Shown: positions 17,863 through 26,711 of the stretch, one piece after another
Layout of the letters: each line of letters begins with the position of its first letter
Position numbering within the stretch: the stretch's first letter is position 1
NCBI GenBank assembly: GCA_049602155.1
Contig: JBMYRH010000027.1
Span: 1-64,000 of the forward strand
Origin: JBMYRH01 sp049602155
GTDB lineage: Bacteria; Myxococcota_A; UBA9042; PHBI01; JBMYRH01
Direction of reading: 5' to 3'
DNA length: 64,000 bases
Notes under the pieces: model-generated
Told to the model about the DNA's origin: nothing
What the model saw: only the letters and a program-made list of their open reading frames with translations
Databases searched by the model: none
Made by a program: the position numbers and the translations under genes

Positions 17863-20070
17863 TCACTCGCACGCCACACCGGTGTCTCGCCACGCGAGGA
17901 CCTCGGTTGGTGCGTCGATATACCCGTAGAAGCGGGCCATCCAATATTGCTCGGCGTAGTCGGTGCCGGGAGACTGAGTGGTGCCCGGCCCGTTTTGGCC
18001 GATCTTAAAGGGGTTGCGTTGCCAGGCGTAATCTCCCCAGTAGCGAATCGGCCCTGGGAGCGGCCCTGAAGCCATGGCGCGGGTACACAGCCCGTCGGCC
18101 ATGACGCACTCGGAGCTCGCGCCGGTGCACTCAAAGCTGATGCTGGGCTCGTCGACGACGGCACCGAAGACCGTGAGCGGTATCTCACAGAGCGCACGCT
18201 CTCCTTCGGTGGGGCACTGCGGCGTGATGTGTGCTGGCATCTGGGCGACAATCTCGTCAAAGCTCCGGGTGTAGGTCCTGCGCGGGTCCTCTAGGACGCC
18301 ACCATTACCGCCGAAGCGCGCCAGCTCTTCGAGGGCGTAGGTCAGCGCCGTCTGTCGCTCTTCGCCGCCGAGCGCCTCGGAGACCGCCCCCGCGAACATG
18401 AGGAACACGTTGACGTTACCATCGTTGGCGGTCTCTTTGGCGTACATCTCATCGCGGAAGACCTCCTGCATGAGCGTATCCATCGGGGACGCTGCCAGCA
18501 TGTTGTTGAAGGCCCAGAGCGGACCTGCGGTGATGTTGGTGCCGTAGAATTTTCGGCAGTAGCGTGGGCTGACAAATGCGCTCATCACCTCGGCGACGCG
18601 ATCTGTCTTGATGTTGCCGACGAGCTCGTCCTCGAGGAAGGTCATGTAGTGATCGTCGCCCGTAAACGCGTAGGCCATGGCGTTCAGGTGCATCATATGA
18701 ACCGCGTCGCCTCCTCGGACGCTAGGGATGTAGAAGTGGTTGATTTGGTTCGGCCGGTTCTCCTCACGGTCGATGTCCTGAACCAGCTCGAGCAGGTCGA
18801 AGATGAAGGTGTCATCGGTGGCGTCGATGACTCGCCAGGGCACGTCGTCGATGGGGTCCCCGCATTCCCGGTCGTACGAGGCCTCGTTGGCTGTGTTGAT
18901 CTGGGGGTGGACGTACATGACCACGCGGTCCAGGTCCTCGAAGCCCATATCCCCCTCGTCGAGGGACAAGTTCTCACCGCCGCCGAAGAGCGCCAAAAAG
19001 GCGTCCTGAGCCTCTGTGTTCTGCTGCAGGTTGATGAGCTCGATACGGCGCAGGGCGTTCAAGTAGCAGACCATGTGGTAGGCGATGCGCTCTTTGAGTT
19101 CATCGTCCCGCAGCAGGCCGTAGACCATGGGGAACGCCACCATTGGGCCGTTGTATTGATCGATGGACGGGTCGCCAGACCAACGCGGCACCCCTTGCCC
19201 TGGCTCGAAGTAGTGGTCGGGTAAAAAGCCGAGTGACTCGGGATCCTCGATGTCGCGATGGTCCGGGTCCTCCTCGGTGCTGTGGCGGTAGATGTGCTCG
19301 GGGTTGGCTGGGGTGCCCGGCTCGACGAGGAGGTAGTGATAGCGCGCGAGGTAGCCGGGGATCCGCGTGACCTCGAAGAAGCGCAGCATCACGCGAGTCT
19401 TCTCCTCCATGCGCTGGTAATCGGCCTCGGTGCCAGTGTGCAGGTAGCGGAGGATGTAGGCGTTGAGCGCTGTCCCTGTCCAAATGGCTGAGTCGCCGGC
19501 GCCACCCCACCCGGCGAACTTGGTCGGATCGGTCCAGACTTCCTCGGCGGTGCCAGGCGCCATGACCTCGGTGAACTTACGCTCTGCGGTCTGCCCGTCT
19601 GGCGAGGCGAAGAGGTCGTACCAACGGTCATAGGCGTACGCGCGGCTCAACATCGCCTCCGGTGTGTCGTTGAACGCCCCCGCCGAGACGTCGTAGACAT
19701 CGCAGCGCCGGGTGGTGCCCCCTGCACTGCAGGCCTCTTCGCGAAACACTGCGCAGCTCTCGACGTCGCTCGCGGCCAGTGGGTCTGCGGGGGCCTCGAA
19801 GATGGGCCAGTTCAAGGCCAACAGTGGGGCGGGGTCATCGACGTCCGCGCTGTCTGTGTCTTCACTCGCGACGTCGCCTTGGGCGCCCGGGGTCGAGATG
19901 ACCTCAGGGCCCGCGTCATCGATGCTGGCGTCCGTTTGGTCCATCGGCTCGGAGAGCACCTCGGTGTCAGAGGGCGCCGCGCCGTCAGCGCCGGGCGAGG
20001 GGGACGCGCTGTCCCCGCAGGCGTAAATGGCAGCGCTCGCGAGGAGCAAAACCTTGGTGTATTTGTTCAT
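17863..20070 (-). CDS. Large lipoprotein of unknown function, possible alpha/alpha-toroid fold
   Basis: A 735-residue lipoprotein. The start at 20070 is supported by GGGGAG 6 nt upstream and by a signal peptide ending IYAC (Cys18). An acidic Ser/Asp-rich linker of about 80 residues follows. The main domain is helix-rich, with aromatic and acidic motifs such as GGAGDSAIWTGT, LRYLHTGTEADY, ARYHYLLVEPG and IRYWGDYAWQRNP that recall (alpha/alpha)6-toroid glycosidases or polysaccharide lyases, where DSAxWxG-like motifs line the barrel. No catalytic residues can be named, so this is a fold-level guess. It contains many conserved-looking Tyr, His and Trp residues, suggesting a carbohydrate-facing protein. 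It is monocistronic as far as can be seen. Confidence 0.85.
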   Translation of the reverse strand: MNKYTKVLLLASAAIYACGDSASPSPGADGAAPSDTEVLSEPMDQTDASIDDAGPEVISTPGAQGDVASEDTDSADVDDPAPLLALNWPIFEAPADPLAASDVESCAVFREEACSAGGTTRRCDVYDVSAGAFNDTPEAMLSRAYAYDRWYDLFASPDGQTAERKFTEVMAPGTAEEVWTDPTKFAGWGGAGDSAIWTGTALNAYILRYLHTGTEADYQRMEEKTRVMLRFFEVTRIPGYLARYHYLLVEPGTPANPEHIYRHSTEEDPDHRDIEDPESLGFLPDHYFEPGQGVPRWSGDPSIDQYNGPMVAFPMVYGLLRDDELKERIAYHMVCYLNALRRIELINLQQNTEAQDAFLALFGGGENLSLDEGDMGFEDLDRVVMYVHPQINTANEASYDRECGDPIDDVPWRVIDATDDTFIFDLLELVQDIDREENRPNQINHFYIPSVRGGDAVHMMHLNAMAYAFTGDDHYMTFLEDELVGNIKTDRVAEVMSAFVSPRYCRKFYGTNITAGPLWAFNNMLAASPMDTLMQEVFRDEMYAKETANDGNVNVFLMFAGAVSEALGGEERQTALTYALEELARFGGNGGVLEDPRRTYTRSFDEIVAQMPAHITPQCPTEGERALCEIPLTVFGAVVDEPSISFECTGASSECVMADGLCTRAMASGPLPGPIRYWGDYAWQRNPFKIGQNGPGTTQSPGTDYAEQYWMARFYGYIDAPTEVLAWRDTGVACE

Positions 20071-20384
20071 TGAGCGCTCCCCCCACACAGAGTTTGGTGA
20101 ACGGGAGAGTCGCACAGGCTTGGGGGAAAGAACACGCCCACGGCACACGCGAGCTCGGTTCGCGGTCGGCAAAGCTCAGGTGGCTCTGGTGGGCAACAGC
20201 GTCCGCTGTCGCCCGCGAGAAGCCGTGGTCGTTCTGGAGGTGACAAAAAACGCCGGACCTATGGAGGGGCCCGGCGTGAGAGCAGCGCTCGTTGAGCCGC
20301 AGACTAGACGCATGTGGTGGAGATGAAGTGGAGGGACACCTCAAGTGCACCTGTCCGCAAAGCCATCGAGCGGGACGCCCTCGA
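20071..20384. other. Intergenic region holding the fasciclin terminator
   Basis: About 310 bp between two minus-strand genes. It contains an intrinsic terminator for the fasciclin gene (separate entry) and should contain the promoter of the downstream lipoprotein gene. No gene was recognised. Confidence 0.6.
20244..20278 (-). terminator. Intrinsic terminator of the fasciclin gene
   Basis: On the minus strand ACGCCGG pairs with CCGGCGT across a 14-nt loop (complement 20250-20256 and 20271-20277), followed at once by a run of six T residues (20245-20250). It lies about 110 nt after the fasciclin stop codon and is a textbook Rho-independent terminator. Confidence 0.8.
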
Positions 20385-20921
20385 CTAGCTCGCGGGCGGC
20401 AACAGCACGGTGTCGATGACGTGGATCATGCCGTTCGAGGCCTTCACGTCCGCGCTTACGATGTCCGCGTTCTGGACCTTGAGCCCTGTACCGGAGCGGC
20501 TGAATGTGAGCTTTGGCCCGAGCAAGCTCTTGGCCTCGCCCGCCTTCGACGCCGTCTTGGCGTTTACCTGACCGGCCACGACGTGGAAGGCGAGGATCGC
20601 CTTCAGCTTCGCGGGATCTTTGAGCAAGCTTGCCACGGTCCCCTTTGGCAACTTCGCGAACGCTGCGTCCGTGGGCGCGAACACGGTGAGGGGACCGTCC
20701 TGGGTCAGAGCCCCCACCATCCCGGCCGCCTTGGCCGCCGTAATCAGGGTGTTAAAGGTGCCGACGGCTTCGGCCGTCTCTACGATGTTCTTGTCCGCCG
20801 TCGCGGCCTTTGCGGTCTTGGTGGAGCTGCACTGGGCGGAAGCCGGCGCCATGAGCACGAGGGAGATGAGCCCAAGACTGAGGGCCAGGATACCGATGGA
20901 GCGGGTGATGTGAGTCTTCAA
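20385..20921 (-). CDS. Secreted fasciclin-domain protein
   Basis: A 178-residue secreted protein with one fasciclin (FAS1) domain, a fold used for cell adhesion and matrix binding. A TTG start at 20921 is chosen because it opens a clean signal peptide (KTHITRSIGILALSLG...APASAQ) and an AGG stands 7 nt before it; the ATG at 20999 would add an unlikely 26-residue leader. The FAS1 signatures H1 (LTVFAPTDAAFAKLP) and H2 (NGMIHVIDTVLLPP), with the central HVV, are intact. There is no lipobox in the usual place, so the protein is probably periplasmic or extracellular. A terminator closes the transcript. Confidence 0.9.
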   Translation of the reverse strand: MKTHITRSIGILALSLGLISLVLMAPASAQCSSTKTAKAATADKNIVETAEAVGTFNTLITAAKAAGMVGALTQDGPLTVFAPTDAAFAKLPKGTVASLLKDPAKLKAILAFHVVAGQVNAKTASKAGEAKSLLGPKLTFSRSGTGLKVQNADIVSADVKASNGMIHVIDTVLLPPAS

Positions 20922-21653
20922 AACTAACCTCGATTGGTGTGTTGTGTGAACGTGATGCAACGAAGCATGGAGAGGTATCGCCGATGAGGGCCGCTTCATT
21001 CCCGTTTTTAGAATAAACTTTGTCTAAGCTTTTCTGGGCCAGCCTGCCCTGAGACGACCCCTTTGCAGGGTTTGTAAAGGGTTTCCCGGTTTTTTGGGCT
21101 CTGGTGTGGCCGCCTGACACAGGGCGTCTGACTTCGGCGCTCGCGCAGGTGTCGTGCTGTTCGAACGGTTCGGGCCGCTGGGGGATGCACGCCACGGCAG
21201 GCGTCGACCAGAGCAGGGTAGGGCGAACGCTCTGCACCGATGTTGGCGCCTTTGGGCCTCGCACCCGACGGTGGGAAGGTCTGCGAGTGATTCTTCGCCA
21301 CCGAATGAGGCGCTCGTGTTGACGGTCCGGGGGTGGCTCTCTCAGCGCCGGAGGGGGCCGGAGAGGCTGGCTACCTCCGGCGTATCGGCGACGACAGACA
21401 CCTCGGCTTGAGTCCCGCTGCATGCGTCTGTTGTGTCACGCAGCTGTCGCGCCAGTCAGCGGGCGGATGCGCACGAAGGTTCCGATTGCCGTTGTGATGC
21501 TGGTGAGCCGGTGCTAGCCTCGCCGCATGATGTATTTTCCACTGGTTTGAACGGTTGTGTTCGGCGTCGGGGTCCCCGATGCGAGCATGTTACAGGCGTA
21601 GCGAACCCGCACCCTCTGTGCGGCGCCGCGAGCGCCCCACTTAGGATGTTGAA
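20922..21653. other. Divergent intergenic region
   Basis: About 730 bp with no recognisable gene. An AT-rich patch at 21001-21035 upstream of the fasciclin gene is a likely promoter location. On the plus strand CCCTTT (21059-21064) and AAAGGG (21076-21081) form a hairpin followed by short T-runs, which is terminator-like but serves no gene I can see. Confidence 0.45.
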
Positions 21654-22361
21654 ATGGAACAGTACTCAAACAAGATGTGGACCGCCCAAGGGTTCTTCGC
21701 CGACCACCGCATGGTGTTGCGTAACCTCTTGAGGATCGCGGGTGCTTACGTGGGTCCGAACTCGGTGGACCCGGAGCTGAATGAGGCGGTCATGGTCACC
21801 GTCAACTCCGTCAACAGTTGCCCTTACTGCGAGGGGTTGCATGGGGAGTTGGCGCGGATGGCCGGAGTCGATGACCCAGAGAGCCTCATGCAGGCCAAGA
21901 GCCTCTCAGAGTGCACCAAGATCGTGGATGATCCCGCGATTGTTTACGCGCGCACCTTTGCGGAGAACGATGGGCGTGGTGAGAGCGAGGAGGCCAACTT
22001 TAACACCCTGGCCCAAGCGACCAGTGAAGGGTTTGCGCGCTCGGTCCGCGCTCTGTGTTGGTTCCTGCTTTGGGGCAGCATCGGCGGGAACACGTTGAAC
22101 GGCTTCTTCGCTCGGCTCACGGGGCGCGCCAAGAAGGGCTCGTCAGCCCTGTTCGAGTTCTTCTTCACCGTCTATTACGGGCCACTCTTCTTGCTGATCG
22201 CGGTGGTGAACGGCCTGCTGAAGTTCGCACCGAAGGTGCCGAAGTGGTTCTCAGCCTTCTTCGGGATTGTGCTGACGGTGATCGCCGGGACGTGGATCTT
22301 GCTGCCTGGTCTCTTGGCCCAGCTGCTGCCGGCGAAGCCTCGTATCTTGGCCTTCGGCTAG
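21654..22361 (+). CDS. AhpD-like (carboxymuconolactone decarboxylase family) protein with C-terminal membrane helices
   Basis: A 235-residue protein. The first 130 residues match the AhpD/CMD family: Glu44 in the ELNEAVMVTVN helix, the CPYC pair Cys56/Cys59 and His63, together forming the E...CxxC...H proton-relay motif of alkylhydroperoxidase-like enzymes. Unlike standard AhpD proteins, two or three hydrophobic segments follow (ALCWFLLWGSIGG, FFTVYYGPLFLLIAVVNGLL, FFGIVLTVIAGTWILLPGLL), so it is probably tethered to the inner membrane. The next gene, an oxygenase, starts 20 nt later on the same strand. Likely peroxide or thiol redox role; the electron donor is not evident. Confidence 0.85.
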   Translation: MEQYSNKMWTAQGFFADHRMVLRNLLRIAGAYVGPNSVDPELNEAVMVTVNSVNSCPYCEGLHGELARMAGVDDPESLMQAKSLSECTKIVDDPAIVYARTFAENDGRGESEEANFNTLAQATSEGFARSVRALCWFLLWGSIGGNTLNGFFARLTGRAKKGSSALFEFFFTVYYGPLFLLIAVVNGLLKFAPKVPKWFSAFFGIVLTVIAGTWILLPGLLAQLLPAKPRILAFG

Positions 22362-22381
22362 CAGGGACGTGGGAGAGCGCG

Positions 22382-23314
22382 ATGCGATTGCACCAAGTGG
22401 ACTTCGAGGCAGTCACTCAGGGCAGGCGTTTGAATGAGCTTGATGAAGCGTGCCAAAAGTGGGGCTTCTTTGAGCTCGTCAATCACCCGATCTCCGAGGC
22501 TCTTTGTCTTGAGATGCTCGAGGCGATGGCGCACTTCTTTTCGCTCCCCAAGGAGCGGAAACAAGCGTGCGAGCGCACCGAGTTAAACCATTGGGGGTTC
22601 TACGACAGGGAGCTGACGAAGAACGTCCAAGACTGGAAAGAGCTCTATGACGTGGGGCCCGAGCGTGGCCATTGTGTGCCGCAATGGCCAACGGCAGAGG
22701 CGTCGTTCAGGAGCGCCACTGAGCGCTTTTACAGCGCCAGTGAAGCGACGGCGTTGGCGTTGGTCGGGAGCATCGCTCAAGCGCTTGGGGAGACGCCCGA
22801 TGTCCTCCTAAGTGGCTTCGAGGAGCACTCAAGCTACCTTCGGCTGAACTACTATCCTCTGTGCGACAACCCGGCTCCGGCGAGCACAGCCACGGGTGAG
22901 CAACAGGGGCACCTTGGGATCAGCCACCACTCCGATGCAGGGGCCGTGACGATCTTACTTCAGGATGGCCAACCAGGCCTCCAAGTTGAGCGTGGGGGCG
23001 AGTGGCATGACATCTCTGCTTCTCGAGGGGCGATCCTCGTCAACATCGGGGACGTGGTTCAAGTCTGGTCCAACGATCGTTACGTGGCGCCGGTTCATCG
23101 CGTCTTGGCGAGCCAAGACAGGCTGCGCTACAGCGCTCCCTTCTTTCTGAACCCCTCCTTCGAGGCCTCCTACGCACCCGTCGCGAGCGTCACCCAAGGC
23201 GAAGCGCCGCTGTACCGCGCGATACCGTGGCGAGAGTTTCGAGAGGGGCGCGCTCGCGGCGACTACGCTGACTACGGGCACGAGGTTCAGATTTCAGATT
23301 ACCGGATCCCTTAG
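22382..23314 (+). CDS. Fe(II)/2-oxoglutarate-dependent oxygenase, isopenicillin N synthase-like
   Basis: A 310-residue non-heme iron oxygenase. The start at 22382 has GGGAGAG before it. The N-terminal DIOX_N region (LDEACQKWGFFELVNHPI) and C-terminal jelly roll are complete. Iron ligands are His183, Asp185 (HSD) and His239 (PVHRV), and the 2-oxoglutarate anchor is Arg249-Tyr-Ser251 (RxS). These are the features of the IPNS/flavanone-hydroxylase/ACC-oxidase-like superfamily, whose members hydroxylate, desaturate or cyclise small molecules. It is probably cotranscribed with the AhpD-like gene. Its stop codon overlaps the stop of the convergent cysteine synthase gene in the string TTAG (23311-23314). 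The substrate is unknown. Confidence 0.92.
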   Translation: MRLHQVDFEAVTQGRRLNELDEACQKWGFFELVNHPISEALCLEMLEAMAHFFSLPKERKQACERTELNHWGFYDRELTKNVQDWKELYDVGPERGHCVPQWPTAEASFRSATERFYSASEATALALVGSIAQALGETPDVLLSGFEEHSSYLRLNYYPLCDNPAPASTATGEQQGHLGISHHSDAGAVTILLQDGQPGLQVERGGEWHDISASRGAILVNIGDVVQVWSNDRYVAPVHRVLASQDRLRYSAPFFLNPSFEASYAPVASVTQGEAPLYRAIPWREFREGRARGDYADYGHEVQISDYRIP

Positions 23315-24801
23315 CGGGCGTGGAGCCAGCCGGGGAGCAGGGTGTAGGGATCGAAGCCGGGGGCATCGTTGATGGTGACCTTCGCTTCCTCGAGGAGGCC
23401 ATAGAGGCTTCCGTCTTTGAAGCTGTCAAAGAGGTCTGTGCATCCACCGACGTGGGTGCCGCCCACATAGATTTGAGGGATGGTCTTAGCCCCCGTCTGT
23501 GCGGCCAAGACCTTTCGAATCTCGCCGCCGCGGTTCCCCTCTTGATAGGCGACTGAGTCCAAGTCGACCGACACGTAGTCGATCCCGAGCTTCTTAAAGA
23601 ACTTCCTGGCCGACCAGCAGAACTCGCACCACTCGAGCGCGAACATCACGACGGGCTTTTCAGCCACGTGGGTCACATCGTGCACGTAGGAGACCGCCGC
23701 TTCTTGGAGCTCTGGCGCCGCCTCTGCGGGGCTGGCATCTGGTGCGGGCGCGCGCCTCACGTCGAAGCGGTAGTTCGGCGTGGACCGCGAGAGGGCTTGC
23801 TCGTCGGCGGTCATGTCCACGGGGACCGACTCAAAGAGCGTCGTCGTGAGGTAACGCTCGCCGGTATCCGGCAGCATCACTAGGATGCGACTCCCCGCTG
23901 GGGCGGTCGCGGCGACCTTGAGCGCCCCGGCCAACGTGGCTCCGCCCGAGACGCCGGTAAAGATCCCCTCCTTTTCAGCCAAGTCTCGGGAGCATTGCAT
24001 GGACTCCGCGCCGCCGACCGCGACGATGTCGTCGATCAGCGCTTGCTGGACGGCCTCTTCCGTCAGCTTGGGGATCCAGTCCGGGCTCCAGCCTTGAACC
24101 AGGTGAGGGCGAAACATGGGGTGGCTCGCAGCGGGGCCGCCGTCCTCGGCACGCTCCTGCGGGATCCCAGAGCTCAAGATCGGCACGTTGTCGGGCTCAC
24201 AGACCACCACTCGGGCAGTCGGGCGCTCGGCCTTCAGCACGCGCGCGACGCCTTTCAACGTCCCGCCAGTCCCGAAGCCTGTCACCCAGTGGGTGAGGCG
24301 CTCTGGTGGGAAGTCCTCCAGGATCTCTTGAGCTGTCGTCTCTGAGTGAATGTTGGCGTTCGCCTCATTCTTGAACTGATCGGTCAAAAACCAGCCGTGC
24401 TCAGCGGCGAGCTCTTTCGCCTTCTCAAGCATGCCGGTGCCCTTCTCTGCGGCTGGGGTCAAGATCACCTTGGCGCCCAAAAAACGCATGAGTTTACGGC
24501 GCTCAAGGCTGAAGTTCTCTGCCATCACGATGACAAGTGGGTAGCCCTTTTGGGCGCACACCATCGCGAGCCCGATCCCGGTGTTACCGCTGGTCGCCTC
24601 GATCACTGTCTGACCGGGCTTTAGGTCTCCGGCGGCTTCGGCGGCTTCAATCACGCCAAGCGCGAGCCGGTCCTTCACGGAGCCCATCGGGTTGAACGCC
24701 TCAACTTTGACGAACATCTCGACGTGTTCGGGGGCGAGTGCGTTTAAGCGGATGACCGGTGTACGGCCGATGGCCTGCAGCACGTTGTCGAGAATTGGCA
24801 T
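23311..24801 (-). CDS. Cysteine synthase fused to a C-terminal glutaredoxin
   Basis: A 496-residue fusion. Residues 1-310 are an O-acetylserine sulfhydrylase (PLP-dependent; sulfide plus O-acetylserine gives cysteine): PLP lysine Lys43 in NPMGSVKDR, the TSGNTG loop at 70-75, GFGTGGT phosphate-binding loop and GVSGGAT. After a linker of about 80 residues rich in Ala/Pro comes a glutaredoxin domain with WCEFCW active site, TIPQIYVGG cis-proline loop and GGCTDL glutathione-binding motif. The start at 24801 is chosen because the synthase begins there naturally (MPILDNVLQAIGRTP). The fusion physically links cysteine production with a thiol-disulfide reductant. Gene symbol cysK would describe only the first domain. 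Confidence 0.93.
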   Translation of the reverse strand: MPILDNVLQAIGRTPVIRLNALAPEHVEMFVKVEAFNPMGSVKDRLALGVIEAAEAAGDLKPGQTVIEATSGNTGIGLAMVCAQKGYPLVIVMAENFSLERRKLMRFLGAKVILTPAAEKGTGMLEKAKELAAEHGWFLTDQFKNEANANIHSETTAQEILEDFPPERLTHWVTGFGTGGTLKGVARVLKAERPTARVVVCEPDNVPILSSGIPQERAEDGGPAASHPMFRPHLVQGWSPDWIPKLTEEAVQQALIDDIVAVGGAESMQCSRDLAEKEGIFTGVSGGATLAGALKVAATAPAGSRILVMLPDTGERYLTTTLFESVPVDMTADEQALSRSTPNYRFDVRRAPAPDASPAEAAPELQEAAVSYVHDVTHVAEKPVVMFALEWCEFCWSARKFFKKLGIDYVSVDLDSVAYQEGNRGGEIRKVLAAQTGAKTIPQIYVGGTHVGGCTDLFDSFKDGSLYGLLEEAKVTINDAPGFDPYTLLPGWLHAR

Positions 24802-25262
24802 GGAGACTCCGTAGGGCGTGTGAGGCCTCACGGAAGTGCAAGGCCTACGACAAGGTGGAAGTGTCGGTCCCGCCGACACAGCATGAATACAGTCAGGCGT
24901 GTTTCAAAAACATGCAGCGGACGTACCATCGCTCGAGATTAGCTGCAACCTTGCATGGCTTGCCAAGTGGCAGTTTTGTGCACATCTCATCGGTGAGAGG
25001 GAAGTCGCGCTTAGCCCTTTTGCGGCGCCCCCGAATTCAGGGAGCCCCCCTTCGGTCATGCACTGGCTGAGAATCACTGGGCCGAGCCGCAGACATCACG
25101 TGCGCCGACTGGCCGACTTCGGAGGTGCAGAGCGGGATCGGGCGGATCGATGAGGCGTGCGCCCGTCAATAGGTTAGAGTCCTCGTCTATCAGGGCGCAG
25201 TGTTTAGGGCGCAGTGTTTAGGGCAGCGCGTCGGCGTGGCGCCGATGCATGAAGGGGGAGTG
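24802..25262. other. Divergent intergenic region with a short tandem duplication
   Basis: About 460 bp between the cysteine synthase fusion and the serine hydrolase lipoprotein. A perfect 14-bp tandem duplication (gggcgcagtgttta) lies at 25193-25220, about 45 bp before the downstream start. No cysteine-responsive riboswitch or known operator was recognised. Confidence 0.5.
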
Positions 25263-26711
25263 ATGAACGGTGCATGGCGAGTAGTGGGGCAGTTGGGTGG
25301 GTTTTTAGTGCTCTCTGCGCTGCTTGTTGGATGCGGTTCAGAGCAGGCGCTCAGCGTGGAGGACACGACGCACGCATCGACGGACATTGCCTCCGAGGCA
25401 GTGTCCGATGTCGAACTCACTCTCCCCGATACGGAGGCCGTGGAAGCAGATATTGGCCCCGGGTCGAGCGACGACAGCGGCAGTGGAAGTGACAGCAGCG
25501 ACGAGGCAGACAGCGGCGGTGATGCCGATGTCGAAGGGGCTGATGTCGAAGGCGCTGATGTCGAAGGGGCTGATGTCGAAGGCGACGCCGAGGGCGAGGC
25601 CACAGATGTCGGCGCCCCGATAAGCAGCTACCCCGAGCTCCCCGCGACACTCAGCGAGACAGTCGCCGAGAAGATGGTCGCCGCGAAGGTCCCCGGGCTC
25701 TCCGCCTGCATCGTCAAAGATGACGCCATCTTCTGGTGCGGTGGCTTTGGGGGCGCGAATTTGGAGAACGACGTCCCGGCGACGGAGCACACGCCCTTTT
25801 TGCTCGCCTCAATCTCCAAGCTGTTCACCTCGACTGTGGTGTTACAGCTCGTCGAGAGCGGGGAGCTTGACCTCGAGGCAGACGTGAGTGGGCTCTTGGG
25901 GTGGGAGCTGACGCACCCCATGTCCGATGCCCCGATCACGATGAGCCAGCTGCTGACCCACACCTCGGGTCTCAAAGATAATTGGTCAGCGATGGGCGAC
26001 TTCTACGGGTACGGAAGCGACCCTGAGCTGAGCCTCAAAGAGGCCATAGAGGGCTACTTTCAAACCGACGGGTTTTGGTACGACGCCGGGGCTAACTTTA
26101 CCTCGGACGGCCCTGGTGAAGGGTTCCTCTACTCGAATATGGCGGTGGCCCTCGCGGCCTATATCGTCGAGCAGGTGACCGGGCAAGACTTCGTGGAGCG
26201 CTCTCAAGAGACGCTCTTGGGGCCGCTTGGACTGACGCAGAGCGCTTGGCGCCTCTCGGCGTTCCCTGATCTCGACGCGCTGGCCATGCCTTACAAATGG
26301 CAGGGCGGTGAGTATGTCCCCACGGGGCATTACACCTTCGCCGATTACCCCAACGGCGGCTTGAGGGCGAGCGCACATGACCTCGCGCGCTTTTTGGTCG
26401 CCCACCTCCGCGGCGGTGAGCTCGATGGTGAACGCGTCCTGAGCCAAGAGAGCGTCGACGCGGCGCTCAGCGTGCAGGTTGCGGCGCCCTCAAAGGGGCA
26501 GGGCTGGATGTGGTACCAGCTGTCTTGGGGAGGTGACGACTGGTGGGGGCACAGCGGCGCTGAGAACGGCGTTTGGACCGAGGTGTTCTTTCGCGAGTCG
26601 GACAAGATGGGCTTCGTGACTTTGACCAACGGCGACGCCAACGACCCCAATCCGGTCTACGCGATTCAAGATGCGCTTTTACTCTGGGCCGAGACCTACG
26701 ACGGCCCATGA
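25263..26711 (+). CDS. Serine hydrolase lipoprotein, class C beta-lactamase-like
   Basis: A 482-residue lipoprotein starting at 25263 with AGGGGGAG upstream; signal peptide ends LVGC (Cys24). An acidic linker of about 95 residues includes four ADVEG repeats. The catalytic domain belongs to the beta-lactamase/PBP-like serine hydrolase family (Pfam Beta-lactamase): SxxK in LASISKLFTS, the YSN triad at YSNMAVALA, and the third motif as HSG in WWGHSGAENG. Such proteins include D-aminopeptidases, esterases and PBP4*-like carboxypeptidases; HSG rather than KTG is common in esterase-type members. It is envelope-located and monocistronic. A role in beta-lactam resistance is not implied. Confidence 0.92.
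   Translation: MNGAWRVVGQLGGFLVLSALLVGCGSEQALSVEDTTHASTDIASEAVSDVELTLPDTEAVEADIGPGSSDDSGSGSDSSDEADSGGDADVEGADVEGADVEGADVEGDAEGEATDVGAPISSYPELPATLSETVAEKMVAAKVPGLSACIVKDDAIFWCGGFGGANLENDVPATEHTPFLLASISKLFTSTVVLQLVESGELDLEADVSGLLGWELTHPMSDAPITMSQLLTHTSGLKDNWSAMGDFYGYGSDPELSLKEAIEGYFQTDGFWYDAGANFTSDGPGEGFLYSNMAVALAAYIVEQVTGQDFVERSQETLLGPLGLTQSAWRLSAFPDLDALAMPYKWQGGEYVPTGHYTFADYPNGGLRASAHDLARFLVAHLRGGELDGERVLSQESVDAALSVQVAAPSKGQGWMWYQLSWGGDDWWGHSGAENGVWTEVFFRESDKMGFVTLTNGDANDPNPVYAIQDALLLWAETYDGP
25524..25583 (+). repeat. 15-bp tandem coding repeat (ADVEG x4)
   Basis: Four 15-bp units (gctgatgtcgaaggg or ...ggc) encode ADVEG within the acidic linker of the serine hydrolase lipoprotein. Near-identity of the units suggests slippage. 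Confidence 0.9.

Noticed and set aside
25263..26711. Possible beta-lactam resistance gene
   Set aside because: The SxxK/YxN/HxG set is shared by esterases and peptidases of the family, and lipoprotein form with an acidic linker is not typical of AmpC. No ampR-type neighbour is present.
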